Source: Alistipes sp. UBA940
GTDB taxonomy: Bacteria > Bacteroidota > Bacteroidia > Bacteroidales > Rikenellaceae
DNA length: 30,729 bases
Direction: 5' to 3'
Assembly (NCBI GenBank): GCA_002293425.1
Contig: DBDE01000018.1
Span: 1-30,729 of the forward strand
Below are positions 23,743-30,729 of the stretch, in pieces (position 1 is the first letter of the stretch; each line of letters starts with the position of its first letter). The translations under genes were made by a program, and so were the position numbers. Under the pieces are notes generated by a model that worked only from the letters and a program-made list of their open reading frames with translations, searched no databases and was not told the DNA's origin.

Positions 23743-26700
23743 ATGAAAATTTATGAATCGGCCGTAAGAAAGCCAATATCGACCATAATGATATTCGTGG
23801 CGGTGATCGTGCTGGGGGTGTTCTCGTTGCGAAACCTCGCCATCGATATGTACCCCGAAATGGACTATCCCGCCCTGAGCGTGATGACCTCCTACGTGGG
23901 TGCCAACGCCAGCGACATCGAAACCAACGTGACCAGGATATTGGAAGACCAGCTCAACACGGTCGACAACCTGAAAGAACTCACCAGCCGCTCGGCCGAC
24001 AACTATTCGATGATAACCCTGCGATTGGAGTGGGGTTCGGACGTGACCGAGGCGGCCAACGATGTCAGGGACGTGGTGAGCCGAACGGTGAACCTGCTGC
24101 CGGACGAGGCCGATACGCCGTTGGTGTTCAAGTTCAACTCGTCGATGATCCCCATCATCTTTATGTCGGTGACGGCGGATGAGAGCTATGCCGCGCTGGC
24201 CAAGATCCTGGACGACAAGCTGGTCAATAACCTCAACCGCATCGACGGAGTTGGGGCGGTGAGTCTGGCCGGTCAGCCCACGCGCGAGGTGCAGGTGGAT
24301 GTCGATCCGGCGAAGTTAGCGGCCTATGGGCTGACGGTGGAAAGTCTGGGGGCGATGATCGGGGCGGAGAATGCCAACATTCCGGCGGGGACGATGGATA
24401 TTGGCAACCACACCTATAACGTGAAGGCCGACGGGGAGTTCCGATCGAGCGACGATCTGCGGGAATTGGTGGTTTCGAGCGTGGGAGGGAAGACGGTTTT
24501 GCTGAGCGATGTGGCGACGGTTCGCGATACGCTGGCCAAGATGACCCAGACGATGTTTATCAATGGCGAGCGGGGCGTTGTGGCTTTCGTGCAGAAGCAG
24601 TCGGGGGCCAACACGGTGCAGATCGTGGACGAGATTATGGCGCGCTTGCCCGAGATCGAGGCGAGCTTGCCCGCCGATGTGAAGATAGACATCGTGATGG
24701 ATGGTTCGGAGAGCATCAGGGACAGTATTTCGTCGTTGAGTGAGGCGGTGATGTACGCCTTTATCTTTGTGATTCTGGTGGTGATGTTCTTTCTGGGAAG
24801 GTGGAGGGCGACGTTTATCATTTGCTTGACGATCCCTATTTCGCTTATCGTTTCGTTTATTTACCTTTACGTGACGGGGTCGACGCTGAACATTATTTCG
24901 CTGTCGTCTTTGTCTATCGCGATAGGTATGGTGGTGGACGACGCGATCGTGGTGTTGGAGAATATCACGACCCATATCGAGCGCGGGTCGAAGCCCAAGG
25001 AGGCGGCTATATACGGGACGAACGAGGTGTGGTTGGCCGTTATTGCGACGACGCTGGTGGTGGTTGCGGTGTTTATGCCCTTCACGACGCTGGGGGGTAT
25101 GGCGGGGATTATGTTTAAGGAGCTGGGTTGGATCGTATCGATAGTTATCGTCACCTCGACCGTGGCGGCTATTTCGCTCACGCCGATGCTGAGTGCTTTC
25201 CTGCTCCGGATCGACGGGGGCGTGCACACCTATAAGGGCATCGGGGTGGTTTACAAGCCTATCGACAAATTCTTAGTGTGGTTGGATAACTTCTATGCGG
25301 GGATTTTGAGCTGGGTGGTGAAGAACCGCCGAAAGACGCTGTTCGGGACGATGGGGATATTCCTTTTGTCGCTGGTTCTTTTGAACTTCGTGCCGATGGA
25401 ATTCTTCCCCGCGCAGGATAACGCCATCATCGAGGCGACGGTGGAGATGGACCAGAACGTGAGCGTGGACTATACCAACCGCATCTCGAAACAGATAGAG
25501 ACCATTATCGAACAGAAGTATCCGGAGATCTATATTTTGTCGGCCGAGGCGGGACAGAACTCGTCGGACAACGTCTTTGCGGCGATGAACAAGAACGGGT
25601 CGCACATCGTGAACTATATGATGAGGGTGCCCAAGTTGTCGGAGCGCGATAGCGGACGGACGATCTTCGAGATTGCCGACTTGTTGCGGGCCGATATTGC
25701 GACGATTCCGGAGGTGCGGCAGTTTACGGTGACGCCCGGGGGGAACAGCGGCGGTGGAATGGGCGGTGCTCCGACGGTGGATGTGAAGGTGTTCGGTTAT
25801 GACATCGAGTTGGCCAACTCGGTCGCTTTGGATTTGCGGGAGAGGATGCGGGAGTTGGAGGGTACGCGCGATGTGCAGTTGACGCGCGATGACCTCAGGC
25901 CGGAGTATAATGTGGAGTTCGACAGGTATAAGTTGGGCTATTATGGCATTTCGTCGCAGACGGCGTCGATGTTTGTCCGCGACAGGATCAACGGGTTGAT
26001 TGCGACGCGCTATCGCGAGGACGGGGATGAGTATGATGTGGTGGTGAGGTATGACGAGGCGCACCGTTTGGCTTTCGAGGATGTGGAGCAGATCGCGCTT
26101 TACAGCTCGACGGGCCGGCCGGTGATGTTGCGCGACGTTGCCACCATCGAGGAGCAGTTTGCCGCGCCGACGATCGACCGCGAGAATCGGCAGCGGGTGG
26201 TGACCGTTCGGTCGTCGCTCGGCGAGGGGGTTGCGTTGGGAACGGTGGTGAACGAGGTGAACGAGCTGTTGGAAAGCTTCGAGGTTCCGGAGGGCATTTA
26301 TCTCGAAGTGGGCGGCTCGATGGAGGACTTGGAGGATATGATGGGTGATTTGGCGGCGTTGCTGATCCTGGTGGTGATGCTGGTTTATATCGTGATGGCG
26401 ACGCAGTTCGAGAGTTTGAAGATGCCTTTCATCATTATGTTCACCCTGCCGTTTGCCTTTACGGGTGTATTTTTGGCGTTGTGGATAACCCAGACGCCGC
26501 TTTCGATGATAGCGATGATCGGGGCGATTATGTTGGTGGGGATCGTGACCAAGAACGGGATCGTGATGGTGGACTATGCCAACCTGCTTATCGAGCGCGG
26601 ACAGGGCACGCTGGGGGCTGTGGTTGCGTCGGGTAAGAGCCGTTTGCGGCCGGTGTTGATGACCTCGGTGACGACCATTCTGGGGATGTTGCCGATGGCT

Positions 26701-26850
26701 CTGGGCTTGGGCGACGGTTCGGAACTTTGGCAACCGATGGGTATCGCCATTATCGGTGGGATGACCTTTTCCACTTTGCTGACATTGTTTGTGGTTCCGG
26801 TGCTGTACGCTATGTTTGCGATGCGCACCCAGAAGAAGAAAAAACGTTAA
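23743..26850 (+). CDS. RND-family efflux pump (AcrB/HAE1 type)
   Basis: This inner-membrane trimer uses the proton gradient to drive export through the adaptor and duct. The 1035-residue product has the family layout: first membrane helix (ISTIMIFVAVIVLGVFSL), large periplasmic loop, helices 2-6 with the proton-relay pair in AIGMVVDDAIVVLENI, a second loop, and helices 8-12 with the conserved Lys in IVTKNGIVMVDYANLLIERG. The end is RPVLMTSVTTILGMLPMALG followed by a short basic tail. Substrates cannot be told; sequence and length fit HAE1-type pumps for hydrophobic compounds. The next gene starts 4 bases after the stop. Confidence 0.95.
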   Translation: MKIYESAVRKPISTIMIFVAVIVLGVFSLRNLAIDMYPEMDYPALSVMTSYVGANASDIETNVTRILEDQLNTVDNLKELTSRSADNYSMITLRLEWGSDVTEAANDVRDVVSRTVNLLPDEADTPLVFKFNSSMIPIIFMSVTADESYAALAKILDDKLVNNLNRIDGVGAVSLAGQPTREVQVDVDPAKLAAYGLTVESLGAMIGAENANIPAGTMDIGNHTYNVKADGEFRSSDDLRELVVSSVGGKTVLLSDVATVRDTLAKMTQTMFINGERGVVAFVQKQSGANTVQIVDEIMARLPEIEASLPADVKIDIVMDGSESIRDSISSLSEAVMYAFIFVILVVMFFLGRWRATFIICLTIPISLIVSFIYLYVTGSTLNIISLSSLSIAIGMVVDDAIVVLENITTHIERGSKPKEAAIYGTNEVWLAVIATTLVVVAVFMPFTTLGGMAGIMFKELGWIVSIVIVTSTVAAISLTPMLSAFLLRIDGGVHTYKGIGVVYKPIDKFLVWLDNFYAGILSWVVKNRRKTLFGTMGIFLLSLVLLNFVPMEFFPAQDNAIIEATVEMDQNVSVDYTNRISKQIETIIEQKYPEIYILSAEAGQNSSDNVFAAMNKNGSHIVNYMMRVPKLSERDSGRTIFEIADLLRADIATIPEVRQFTVTPGGNSGGGMGGAPTVDVKVFGYDIELANSVALDLRERMRELEGTRDVQLTRDDLRPEYNVEFDRYKLGYYGISSQTASMFVRDRINGLIATRYREDGDEYDVVVRYDEAHRLAFEDVEQIALYSSTGRPVMLRDVATIEEQFAAPTIDRENRQRVVTVRSSLGEGVALGTVVNEVNELLESFEVPEGIYLEVGGSMEDLEDMMGDLAALLILVVMLVYIVMATQFESLKMPFIIMFTLPFAFTGVFLALWITQTPLSMIAMIGAIMLVGIVTKNGIVMVDYANLLIERGQGTLGAVVASGKSRLRPVLMTSVTTILGMLPMALGLGDGSELWQPMGIAIIGGMTFSTLLTLFVVPVLYAMFAMRTQKKKKR

Positions 26851-26854
26851 CCGT

Positions 26855-27148
26855 ATGAAGGCTCTATTTATAAGTTATAACCAGGCGCACACGTTGGAGG
26901 TCAACAGTGCTTTGGACAGGTTGAACATTCGCGGTTTCACGCGGTGGGCGTTGACCGAGGGGCGGGGCAGCAACGACGGAGAGCCCCACTATGGCTCACA
27001 CGCGTGGCCGAGTATGAACTCGTCCATCCTCGTGTTTTTGGAGGACGATCAGGTCGGTCCGCTGCTCGACGCTTTGCGGCAGATAGACTCTTCGGCCCCG
27101 ATGCAGGGGATAAGGGCGTTTGTGTTGCCGGCCGAACAGGGAATGTAA
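26855..27148 (+). CDS. PG0541-family transporter-associated protein
   Basis: The 97-residue product (MKALFISYNQAHTLEVNSAL, RGFTRWALTEGRGSNDGEPH, SSILVFLEDDQVGPLLDALRQ) resembles the small protein encoded behind RND pumps in Bacteroidetes (P. gingivalis PG0541). Its length and strand-helix-strand pattern suggest a PII-like fold, so it might sense a ligand and modulate the pump; this is inference. The in-frame ATG at 26855, 4 bases after the pump stop, is the start, since an earlier start would lie within the pump gene. A hairpin terminator follows, closing the operon. Confidence 0.87.
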   Translation: MKALFISYNQAHTLEVNSALDRLNIRGFTRWALTEGRGSNDGEPHYGSHAWPSMNSSILVFLEDDQVGPLLDALRQIDSSAPMQGIRAFVLPAEQGM

Positions 27149-27171
27149 ACATAGAATGAAGGGCGAAGAAT

Positions 27172-27220
27172 GAAGAGTGAAAAAAGCTCTGCACAGCATC
27201 TTTCTTCGCTCTTCGTTTTT
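27172..27220 (+). terminator. Terminator of the efflux operon
   Basis: GAAGAGTGAAAAAAG (27172-27186) pairs with CTTTCTTCGCTCTTC (27200-27214), 13 of 15 positions, followed by GTTTTT. Confidence 0.7.
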
Positions 27221-27230
27221 CATTTTTCAT

Positions 27231-27238
27231 TATCTTTG
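27231..27238 (+). promoter_or_regulatory. -7 box directly before the PBP1A gene
   Basis: TATCTTTG is a perfect match and ends 5 bases before the ATG at 27244. Transcription would start at about the start codon. Confidence 0.7.
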
Positions 27239-27243
27239 CACCG

Positions 27244-29505
27244 ATGGGTTCCCGGAGAGTCATAGCTCTGATCTGGATCGTGGTGGCGACGCCGTTCGTC
27301 GTCCTTTTGACCTTGCTCGGACTGACCGCATTGGGGGTTTTCGGAAAGTTGCCCACGTTCGAGGAGCTGGAAAACCCCAAGAGCAACCTCGCCACGGAGA
27401 TAATCTCCGAGGAGGGGAAATTGCTGGGAACGTACTATGTCGAGAACCGCACCTTTGTGGACTATGCCGATCTGCCGACCGATGTGGTTGCGGCGTTGGT
27501 TTCGACCGAGGATGTGAGGTTTTACGGCCATTCAGGGATAGACTTCATTTCGCTGGCCAGGGTGGCATTTCGGACGCTGGGGCTCGGACAGAGCCAGGGC
27601 GGCGGGAGCACAATTACGCAACAGCTGGCCAAGAACCTGTTTAAGCGCAAGGGGTGGATCGTGACGGACAAGCTCAAAGAGTGGATCACGGCCATCAAGC
27701 TCGAATATAACTACACCAAGGAGGAGATAATCTCGATGTATTTGAACACCGTGTTTTACGGCTCGAATGCTTACGGGATAAAGAATGCGGCCAACACCTT
27801 TTTCGGCAAGTCGCCGCAGGAGCTCAATATCCAGGAGTCGGCCACGTTGGTGGGGGTGGTGAATGCCCAGACGAGGTACAATCCCGTTATCAATTACGAC
27901 AATTCGCTGCTCAGGCGCAACACGGTGCTTCGCAGGATGCAGGGGGTGGGCTATATCACGCGGGCGCAGTGCGATTCGCTGAGTGCGTTGCCCATCGAGC
28001 TCGATTACAATCCCGTGAGCCACGACGAAGGCACGGCCACCTATTTCCGCGAGATGTTGCGGTTGGTGATGCAGGCCAAACGGCCGAAGAGGGGCGATTA
28101 TGCCAATGATTACGATTTCGATTACGCGCTGAACCGGTGGGAGACCAATCCGCTTTACGGGTGGGTGGAGAAGAACAAAAAGGCGGACGGGGAGCCGTAC
28201 AATATCTATTCGGACGGGTTGAAGATCTATACGACCATCAATTCGACGATGCAGAGGTATGCCGAGGCCGCGGTGGAGGAGCGGTTGAAGAACGAGATAC
28301 AGCCGGTGATGGAGGCGCAGTTCCGGCGGACGGGGGTGGTGTTCCAGCGGCAGACGCCCGAGCAGATCGACGGCATAATCCGAAACGCAATGCGGTATAG
28401 CGGCCGCAAGGAGGGGTGGGACGAGGCCGTTCCGATGAAACTGTTCACCTATCGGGGCATTCGCGACACGATCATCACGCCGCGGGACAGCATCGTTCAC
28501 TTCAAAAAGCTGATCAGGGCGTCGTTTGTTGCCATCGAGCCGCAGACGGGCCACGTGAAGGCTTATGTCGGCGGGCCCAATTTCAGGTACTTTAAGTACG
28601 ACTATGCTTCGCAGGCGAAGCGGCAGCCGGGCTCGACCATCAAGCCCTTTGTCTACACCTTTGCCTTTTCGCAGTTGGGCATCGACCCCTGTACGCCTGT
28701 GCCCAACCTGCCGGTCACCATCGAGACCACGACGGGCGTTCCGTGGACACCCAAGGAGGCGGGCAATGTGGAGTACGACGGAGTGATGCACCCCTTGAAG
28801 TGGGGCTTGCAGAACTCTCGGAACAACTATACGGCGTGGATAATGAAGCAGGCGAAGGCTCCCGAGGCGGTGGCCGACTTCATCCACGACCTGGGCATCC
28901 GCAGTTGGATAGATCCGGTGCACTCGTTGGCGTTGGGGTCGATGGATGTGTCGCTGTTGGAGCTGGTGGGGGCGTACACCACTTTTGCCAACAGGGGCGT
29001 GAATACCGAGCCGATATTCGTTACGCGGATAGAGGACAATCAGGGCAACCTCATCTCCTCTTTCCTGCCCCAGACCACCGATGCGATCAGCGATGTGACC
29101 GCTTATACCACTTTGCAGGTGCTCGAAGACGTTATTAATGCAGGCACGGCGGGACGGTTGCGGTGGGGCGAATATGGTTTCACGGGGCAGATGGGGGGCA
29201 AGACGGGCACCAGTCAGGAGAGCCGCGACGCGTGGTTCGTGGGTGTGACGCCGAAGCTGGTTGCGGGGGCGTGGGTCGGGGGCGAGGATCAGAGCGTCCA
29301 CCCGATGTCGAGGGGCGAGGGGGGCGTGATCGCTTTGCCCATTTACGGGATATTTATGAAGAAGGTTTTTGCCGATCCCTCGTTGGGGATTAGCCAGAGT
29401 GACCTTTTCGAGGTTCCTCCCGGGGCCGTGCCCATCAATTGCCGCGAGACGGAGGAGACGGTCGAGATCGTCGAGGCGCCGCAAGAGGAGGGTTTTTTTG
29501 ATTGA
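27244..29505 (+). CDS. mrcA: Class A penicillin-binding protein (PBP1A type)
   Basis: This bifunctional enzyme polymerises and cross-links peptidoglycan from the outer face of the inner membrane. The 753-residue product has one N-terminal membrane helix (about 5-33), a GT51 glycosyltransferase with catalytic Glu89 in TEDVRFYGHSGID and GGSTITQQLAKNLF, and a transpeptidase with Ser464 in PGSTIKP, SRN in LQNSRNNYTAW and Lys653 in GGKTGTS. All three transpeptidase motifs are intact. The C-terminus is acidic. The ATG at 27244 is the only start that keeps the membrane helix. The promoter box lies so close that the mRNA may be leaderless. A heptamer array begins at its stop codon. Confidence 0.96.
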   Translation: MGSRRVIALIWIVVATPFVVLLTLLGLTALGVFGKLPTFEELENPKSNLATEIISEEGKLLGTYYVENRTFVDYADLPTDVVAALVSTEDVRFYGHSGIDFISLARVAFRTLGLGQSQGGGSTITQQLAKNLFKRKGWIVTDKLKEWITAIKLEYNYTKEEIISMYLNTVFYGSNAYGIKNAANTFFGKSPQELNIQESATLVGVVNAQTRYNPVINYDNSLLRRNTVLRRMQGVGYITRAQCDSLSALPIELDYNPVSHDEGTATYFREMLRLVMQAKRPKRGDYANDYDFDYALNRWETNPLYGWVEKNKKADGEPYNIYSDGLKIYTTINSTMQRYAEAAVEERLKNEIQPVMEAQFRRTGVVFQRQTPEQIDGIIRNAMRYSGRKEGWDEAVPMKLFTYRGIRDTIITPRDSIVHFKKLIRASFVAIEPQTGHVKAYVGGPNFRYFKYDYASQAKRQPGSTIKPFVYTFAFSQLGIDPCTPVPNLPVTIETTTGVPWTPKEAGNVEYDGVMHPLKWGLQNSRNNYTAWIMKQAKAPEAVADFIHDLGIRSWIDPVHSLALGSMDVSLLELVGAYTTFANRGVNTEPIFVTRIEDNQGNLISSFLPQTTDAISDVTAYTTLQVLEDVINAGTAGRLRWGEYGFTGQMGGKTGTSQESRDAWFVGVTPKLVAGAWVGGEDQSVHPMSRGEGGVIALPIYGIFMKKVFADPSLGISQSDLFEVPPGAVPINCRETEETVEIVEAPQEEGFFD

Positions 29506-29576
29506 AATTACGAATTACGAGTTACGAATGGCCGAGCGCAGTCGGTTTTTGTGAAAGCCAAAGAACCGAAAAAGAC
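29505..29576. repeat. Heptamer array and shared motif between PBP1A and the esterase
   Basis: AAATTAC, GAATTAC, GAGTTAC run in phase from 29505 to 29525, beginning at the last base of the PBP1A stop. GAACCGAAAAAGAC (29563-29576) repeats 23696-23709. Confidence 0.75.
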
Positions 29577-29618
29577 AGGGCAGAGAGAGATGTTGTTTAA
29601 CTAAAAATACCTAAAACT

Positions 29619-30434
29619 ATGAAAAGATTATTGTTGTTGGTTATTCTCTTTGCAACCACGGGCGTGTGGGCGCAAAGTCGGGTGGAGCAGGCAACCATCG
29701 AAAGCAAATTGCTCGGAACCACCAAGCGTTTTCTGGTCTATCTGCCCAACGGGTACGACACCTCCGGACGCGACTATCCCGTCCTCTACCTGCTCCACGG
29801 CGCGGGAGACGACGAAACCGGCTGGCGCGACAAAGGTACAATGCAACTCATCGCCGACGAAATGATCGAGAGTGGTCGCGCGTTGCCGATGGTGATTGTG
29901 ATGCCCGACGCAAGCGGAACAGGCGAGGTTTTGGAAGGTCGTCCGGTGAATCGCGGCTACTTCAATATAGACGGATGGCCTTTTGAAGATCACTTTTTCG
30001 AAGAATTTATTCCCCACGTAGAAAGCACATGGCGGATAATTTCGGACAAGAAGCATCGTGCGGTTGCCGGTCTGTCGATGGGCGGCGGCGGGAGCGCAGG
30101 CTATGCCCAGGCCCATCCCGAGATGTTCGGCAGTGCGTGTCCGTTGAGCGGTGCGGTGGCCGGAATGGGTCGCGGTGCTGCCGGTGGTTCGCCTCTGTTG
30201 TTCGTTCGGAACGCCACGCCAGAGCAGTTGGAGGCTTTGCGGACGGTTCGTTGGTGGGTTGATTGCGGCGACGACGACTTTTTGTGGGAGGCGAATGTCG
30301 ACTTTTTTGCCGCTATGAAGAAGCAACAGGTTCCGTTGCAGTTTCGGATGCGCAACGGGGGGCACAATTGGGAGTATTGGCAGAGCGGCTTGCAGGACGT
30401 GCTGACCTTTATTTCGGTCGGGTTTGGGGAGTAA
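29619..30434 (+). CDS. Secreted alpha/beta-hydrolase esterase (esterase D/feruloyl-esterase type)
   Basis: The 271-residue product begins with a signal peptide (MKRLLLLVILFATTGVWA, then QS), so it acts in the periplasm or outside. It has the esterase D pattern: FLVYLPNGYDTSGRDYPVLYLLHG (oxyanion region), LPMVIVMPDA, the nucleophile Ser in AGLSMGGGGS, a probable acid in VDCGDDDFLWE, and the catalytic His in NGGHNWEYW. Family members split carbohydrate esters such as acetyl or feruloyl groups from plant polysaccharides, or small esters; the substrate is not known here. It stands alone, with a repeat block upstream and a strong terminator after it. Confidence 0.92.
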   Translation: MKRLLLLVILFATTGVWAQSRVEQATIESKLLGTTKRFLVYLPNGYDTSGRDYPVLYLLHGAGDDETGWRDKGTMQLIADEMIESGRALPMVIVMPDASGTGEVLEGRPVNRGYFNIDGWPFEDHFFEEFIPHVESTWRIISDKKHRAVAGLSMGGGGSAGYAQAHPEMFGSACPLSGAVAGMGRGAAGGSPLLFVRNATPEQLEALRTVRWWVDCGDDDFLWEANVDFFAAMKKQQVPLQFRMRNGGHNWEYWQSGLQDVLTFISVGFGE

Positions 30435-30453
30435 CAAGTTGTGTGCTGAAAAC

Positions 30454-30486
30454 AAAAAAAGCCATCCATAACGGATGGCTTTTTTT
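30454..30486 (+). terminator. Intrinsic terminator of the esterase gene
   Basis: GCCATCC (30461-30467) pairs with GGATGGC (30473-30479), with flanking A7 and T7 runs extending the stem. It could work in both directions. Confidence 0.92.
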
Positions 30487-30495
30487 GTTCAAAAG

Positions 30496-30516
30496 TTTGG
30501 TCGGGGTGACAAGATT
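30496..30516. repeat. Duplicate of the tRNA 3' end at 30703-30723
   Basis: The 21 bases are identical to 30703-30723, the 3' end (with CCA) of the tRNA at the window edge. After the identity ends at 30516 the tRNA body is absent. It lies beside a terminator, as does the intact copy. No gene was seen in 30487-30704. Confidence 0.85.
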
Positions 30517-30664
30517 ACCCTTCGCCTTTCGGCTCGGATGATCCTGATGCCGCTGCGCGGGCATGACTCAAATTATTTTTCGCAGCGACCGCCACGCACA
30601 GTTTTTTTATTTTTCACCCGACCCATTCGCGCAAGCAAGCTTGGCTCGGGGTCTGGCAAAAAAC

Positions 30665-30688
30665 AAAAAAGTCGTCTGACGACGACTT
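30665..30688 (-). terminator. Terminator of the tRNA at the window edge
   Basis: AAGTCGTC (30669-30676) pairs perfectly with GACGACTT (30681-30688). On the minus strand the stem is followed by a T-run. Confidence 0.75.
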
Positions 30689-30704
30689 CTCTGCTCAAAT
30701 AATT

Positions 30705-30729
30705 TGGTCGGGGTGACAAGATTCGAACT
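30705..30729 (-). tRNA. 3' end of a tRNA, probably Pro, cut by the window
   Basis: On the minus strand the visible 25 bases give a T-loop (AGTTCGAATCT), the rest of the T-stem, the acceptor strand CACCCCG, discriminator A and an encoded CCA. An acceptor beginning CGGGGTG is typical of tRNA-Pro in Bacteroidales. The anticodon is outside the window. Confidence 0.65.

Overview
The window looks like chromosomal DNA of a Bacteroidales bacterium, probably Rikenellaceae close to Alistipes (inference). Supporting signs are repeated -7 boxes of the TAnnTTTG type, almost no Shine-Dalgarno sequences, a tmRNA tag ending YALAA, and Bacteroidetes-restricted families (DUF5606, a PG0541-like protein behind an RND pump). 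There are no phage, IS or CRISPR genes. The gene content is mostly housekeeping and envelope functions. The unusual material is short repeats between genes and at gene ends.

Layout. 1-1979: the C-terminal part of an OmpA-like protein and a secreted DUF3108-like protein. 2072-4719: lon, followed directly by the tail of a broken FISUMP/DUF1566-type gene. 4720-5149: a repeat cluster with no gene. 5104-6174: tmRNA and mscL. 6130-7272 (minus): tatC and tatA, with a repeat array between them. 7339-7837: a possible 60-aa gene, terminators, a tRNA 3'-end fragment and tRNA-Thr(CGU). 7871-10843 (plus): a TPR-like protein overlapping a radical SAM protein with an odd Cys motif, then an operon of XRE regulator, DUF5606 protein and WG-repeat protein. 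10885-14298 (minus): a toxin-antitoxin pair overlapping pyrH, a four-helix-bundle gene lodged between pyrH and frr, and a lactonase-type beta-propeller. 14403-17547 (plus): comF behind a possible attenuator, and a membrane pyrophosphatase. 17746-20990 (minus): a YciH/SUI1 factor overlapping a large outer-membrane protein with an HExxH motif. 21013-27220 (plus): a tripartite RND efflux system plus its PG0541-like companion. 27231-30486 (plus): PBP1A and a secreted esterase. The window ends inside a tRNA, probably Pro, on the minus strand, preceded by a duplicate of its 3' end.

The strongest unexplained signal is a family of tandem heptanucleotide arrays (units such as GAGTTAT, GATTAGC, GAGTCAG) at about nine sites. 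They lie at gene boundaries inside operons (tatA/tatC, pyrH/frr, adaptor/RND pump). In several places they supply stop codons or terminal residues. A separate octamer, ATGAAAAG/CTTTTCAT, occurs at three sites, and at one of them it encodes the hydrophobic core of a signal peptide. Other repeat families are a 22-bp element containing CCGAACAAGTTCGG, a 21-bp repeat abutting two stop codons, duplicated tRNA 3' ends behind terminators, and a repeat-like in-frame insert in the lactonase.
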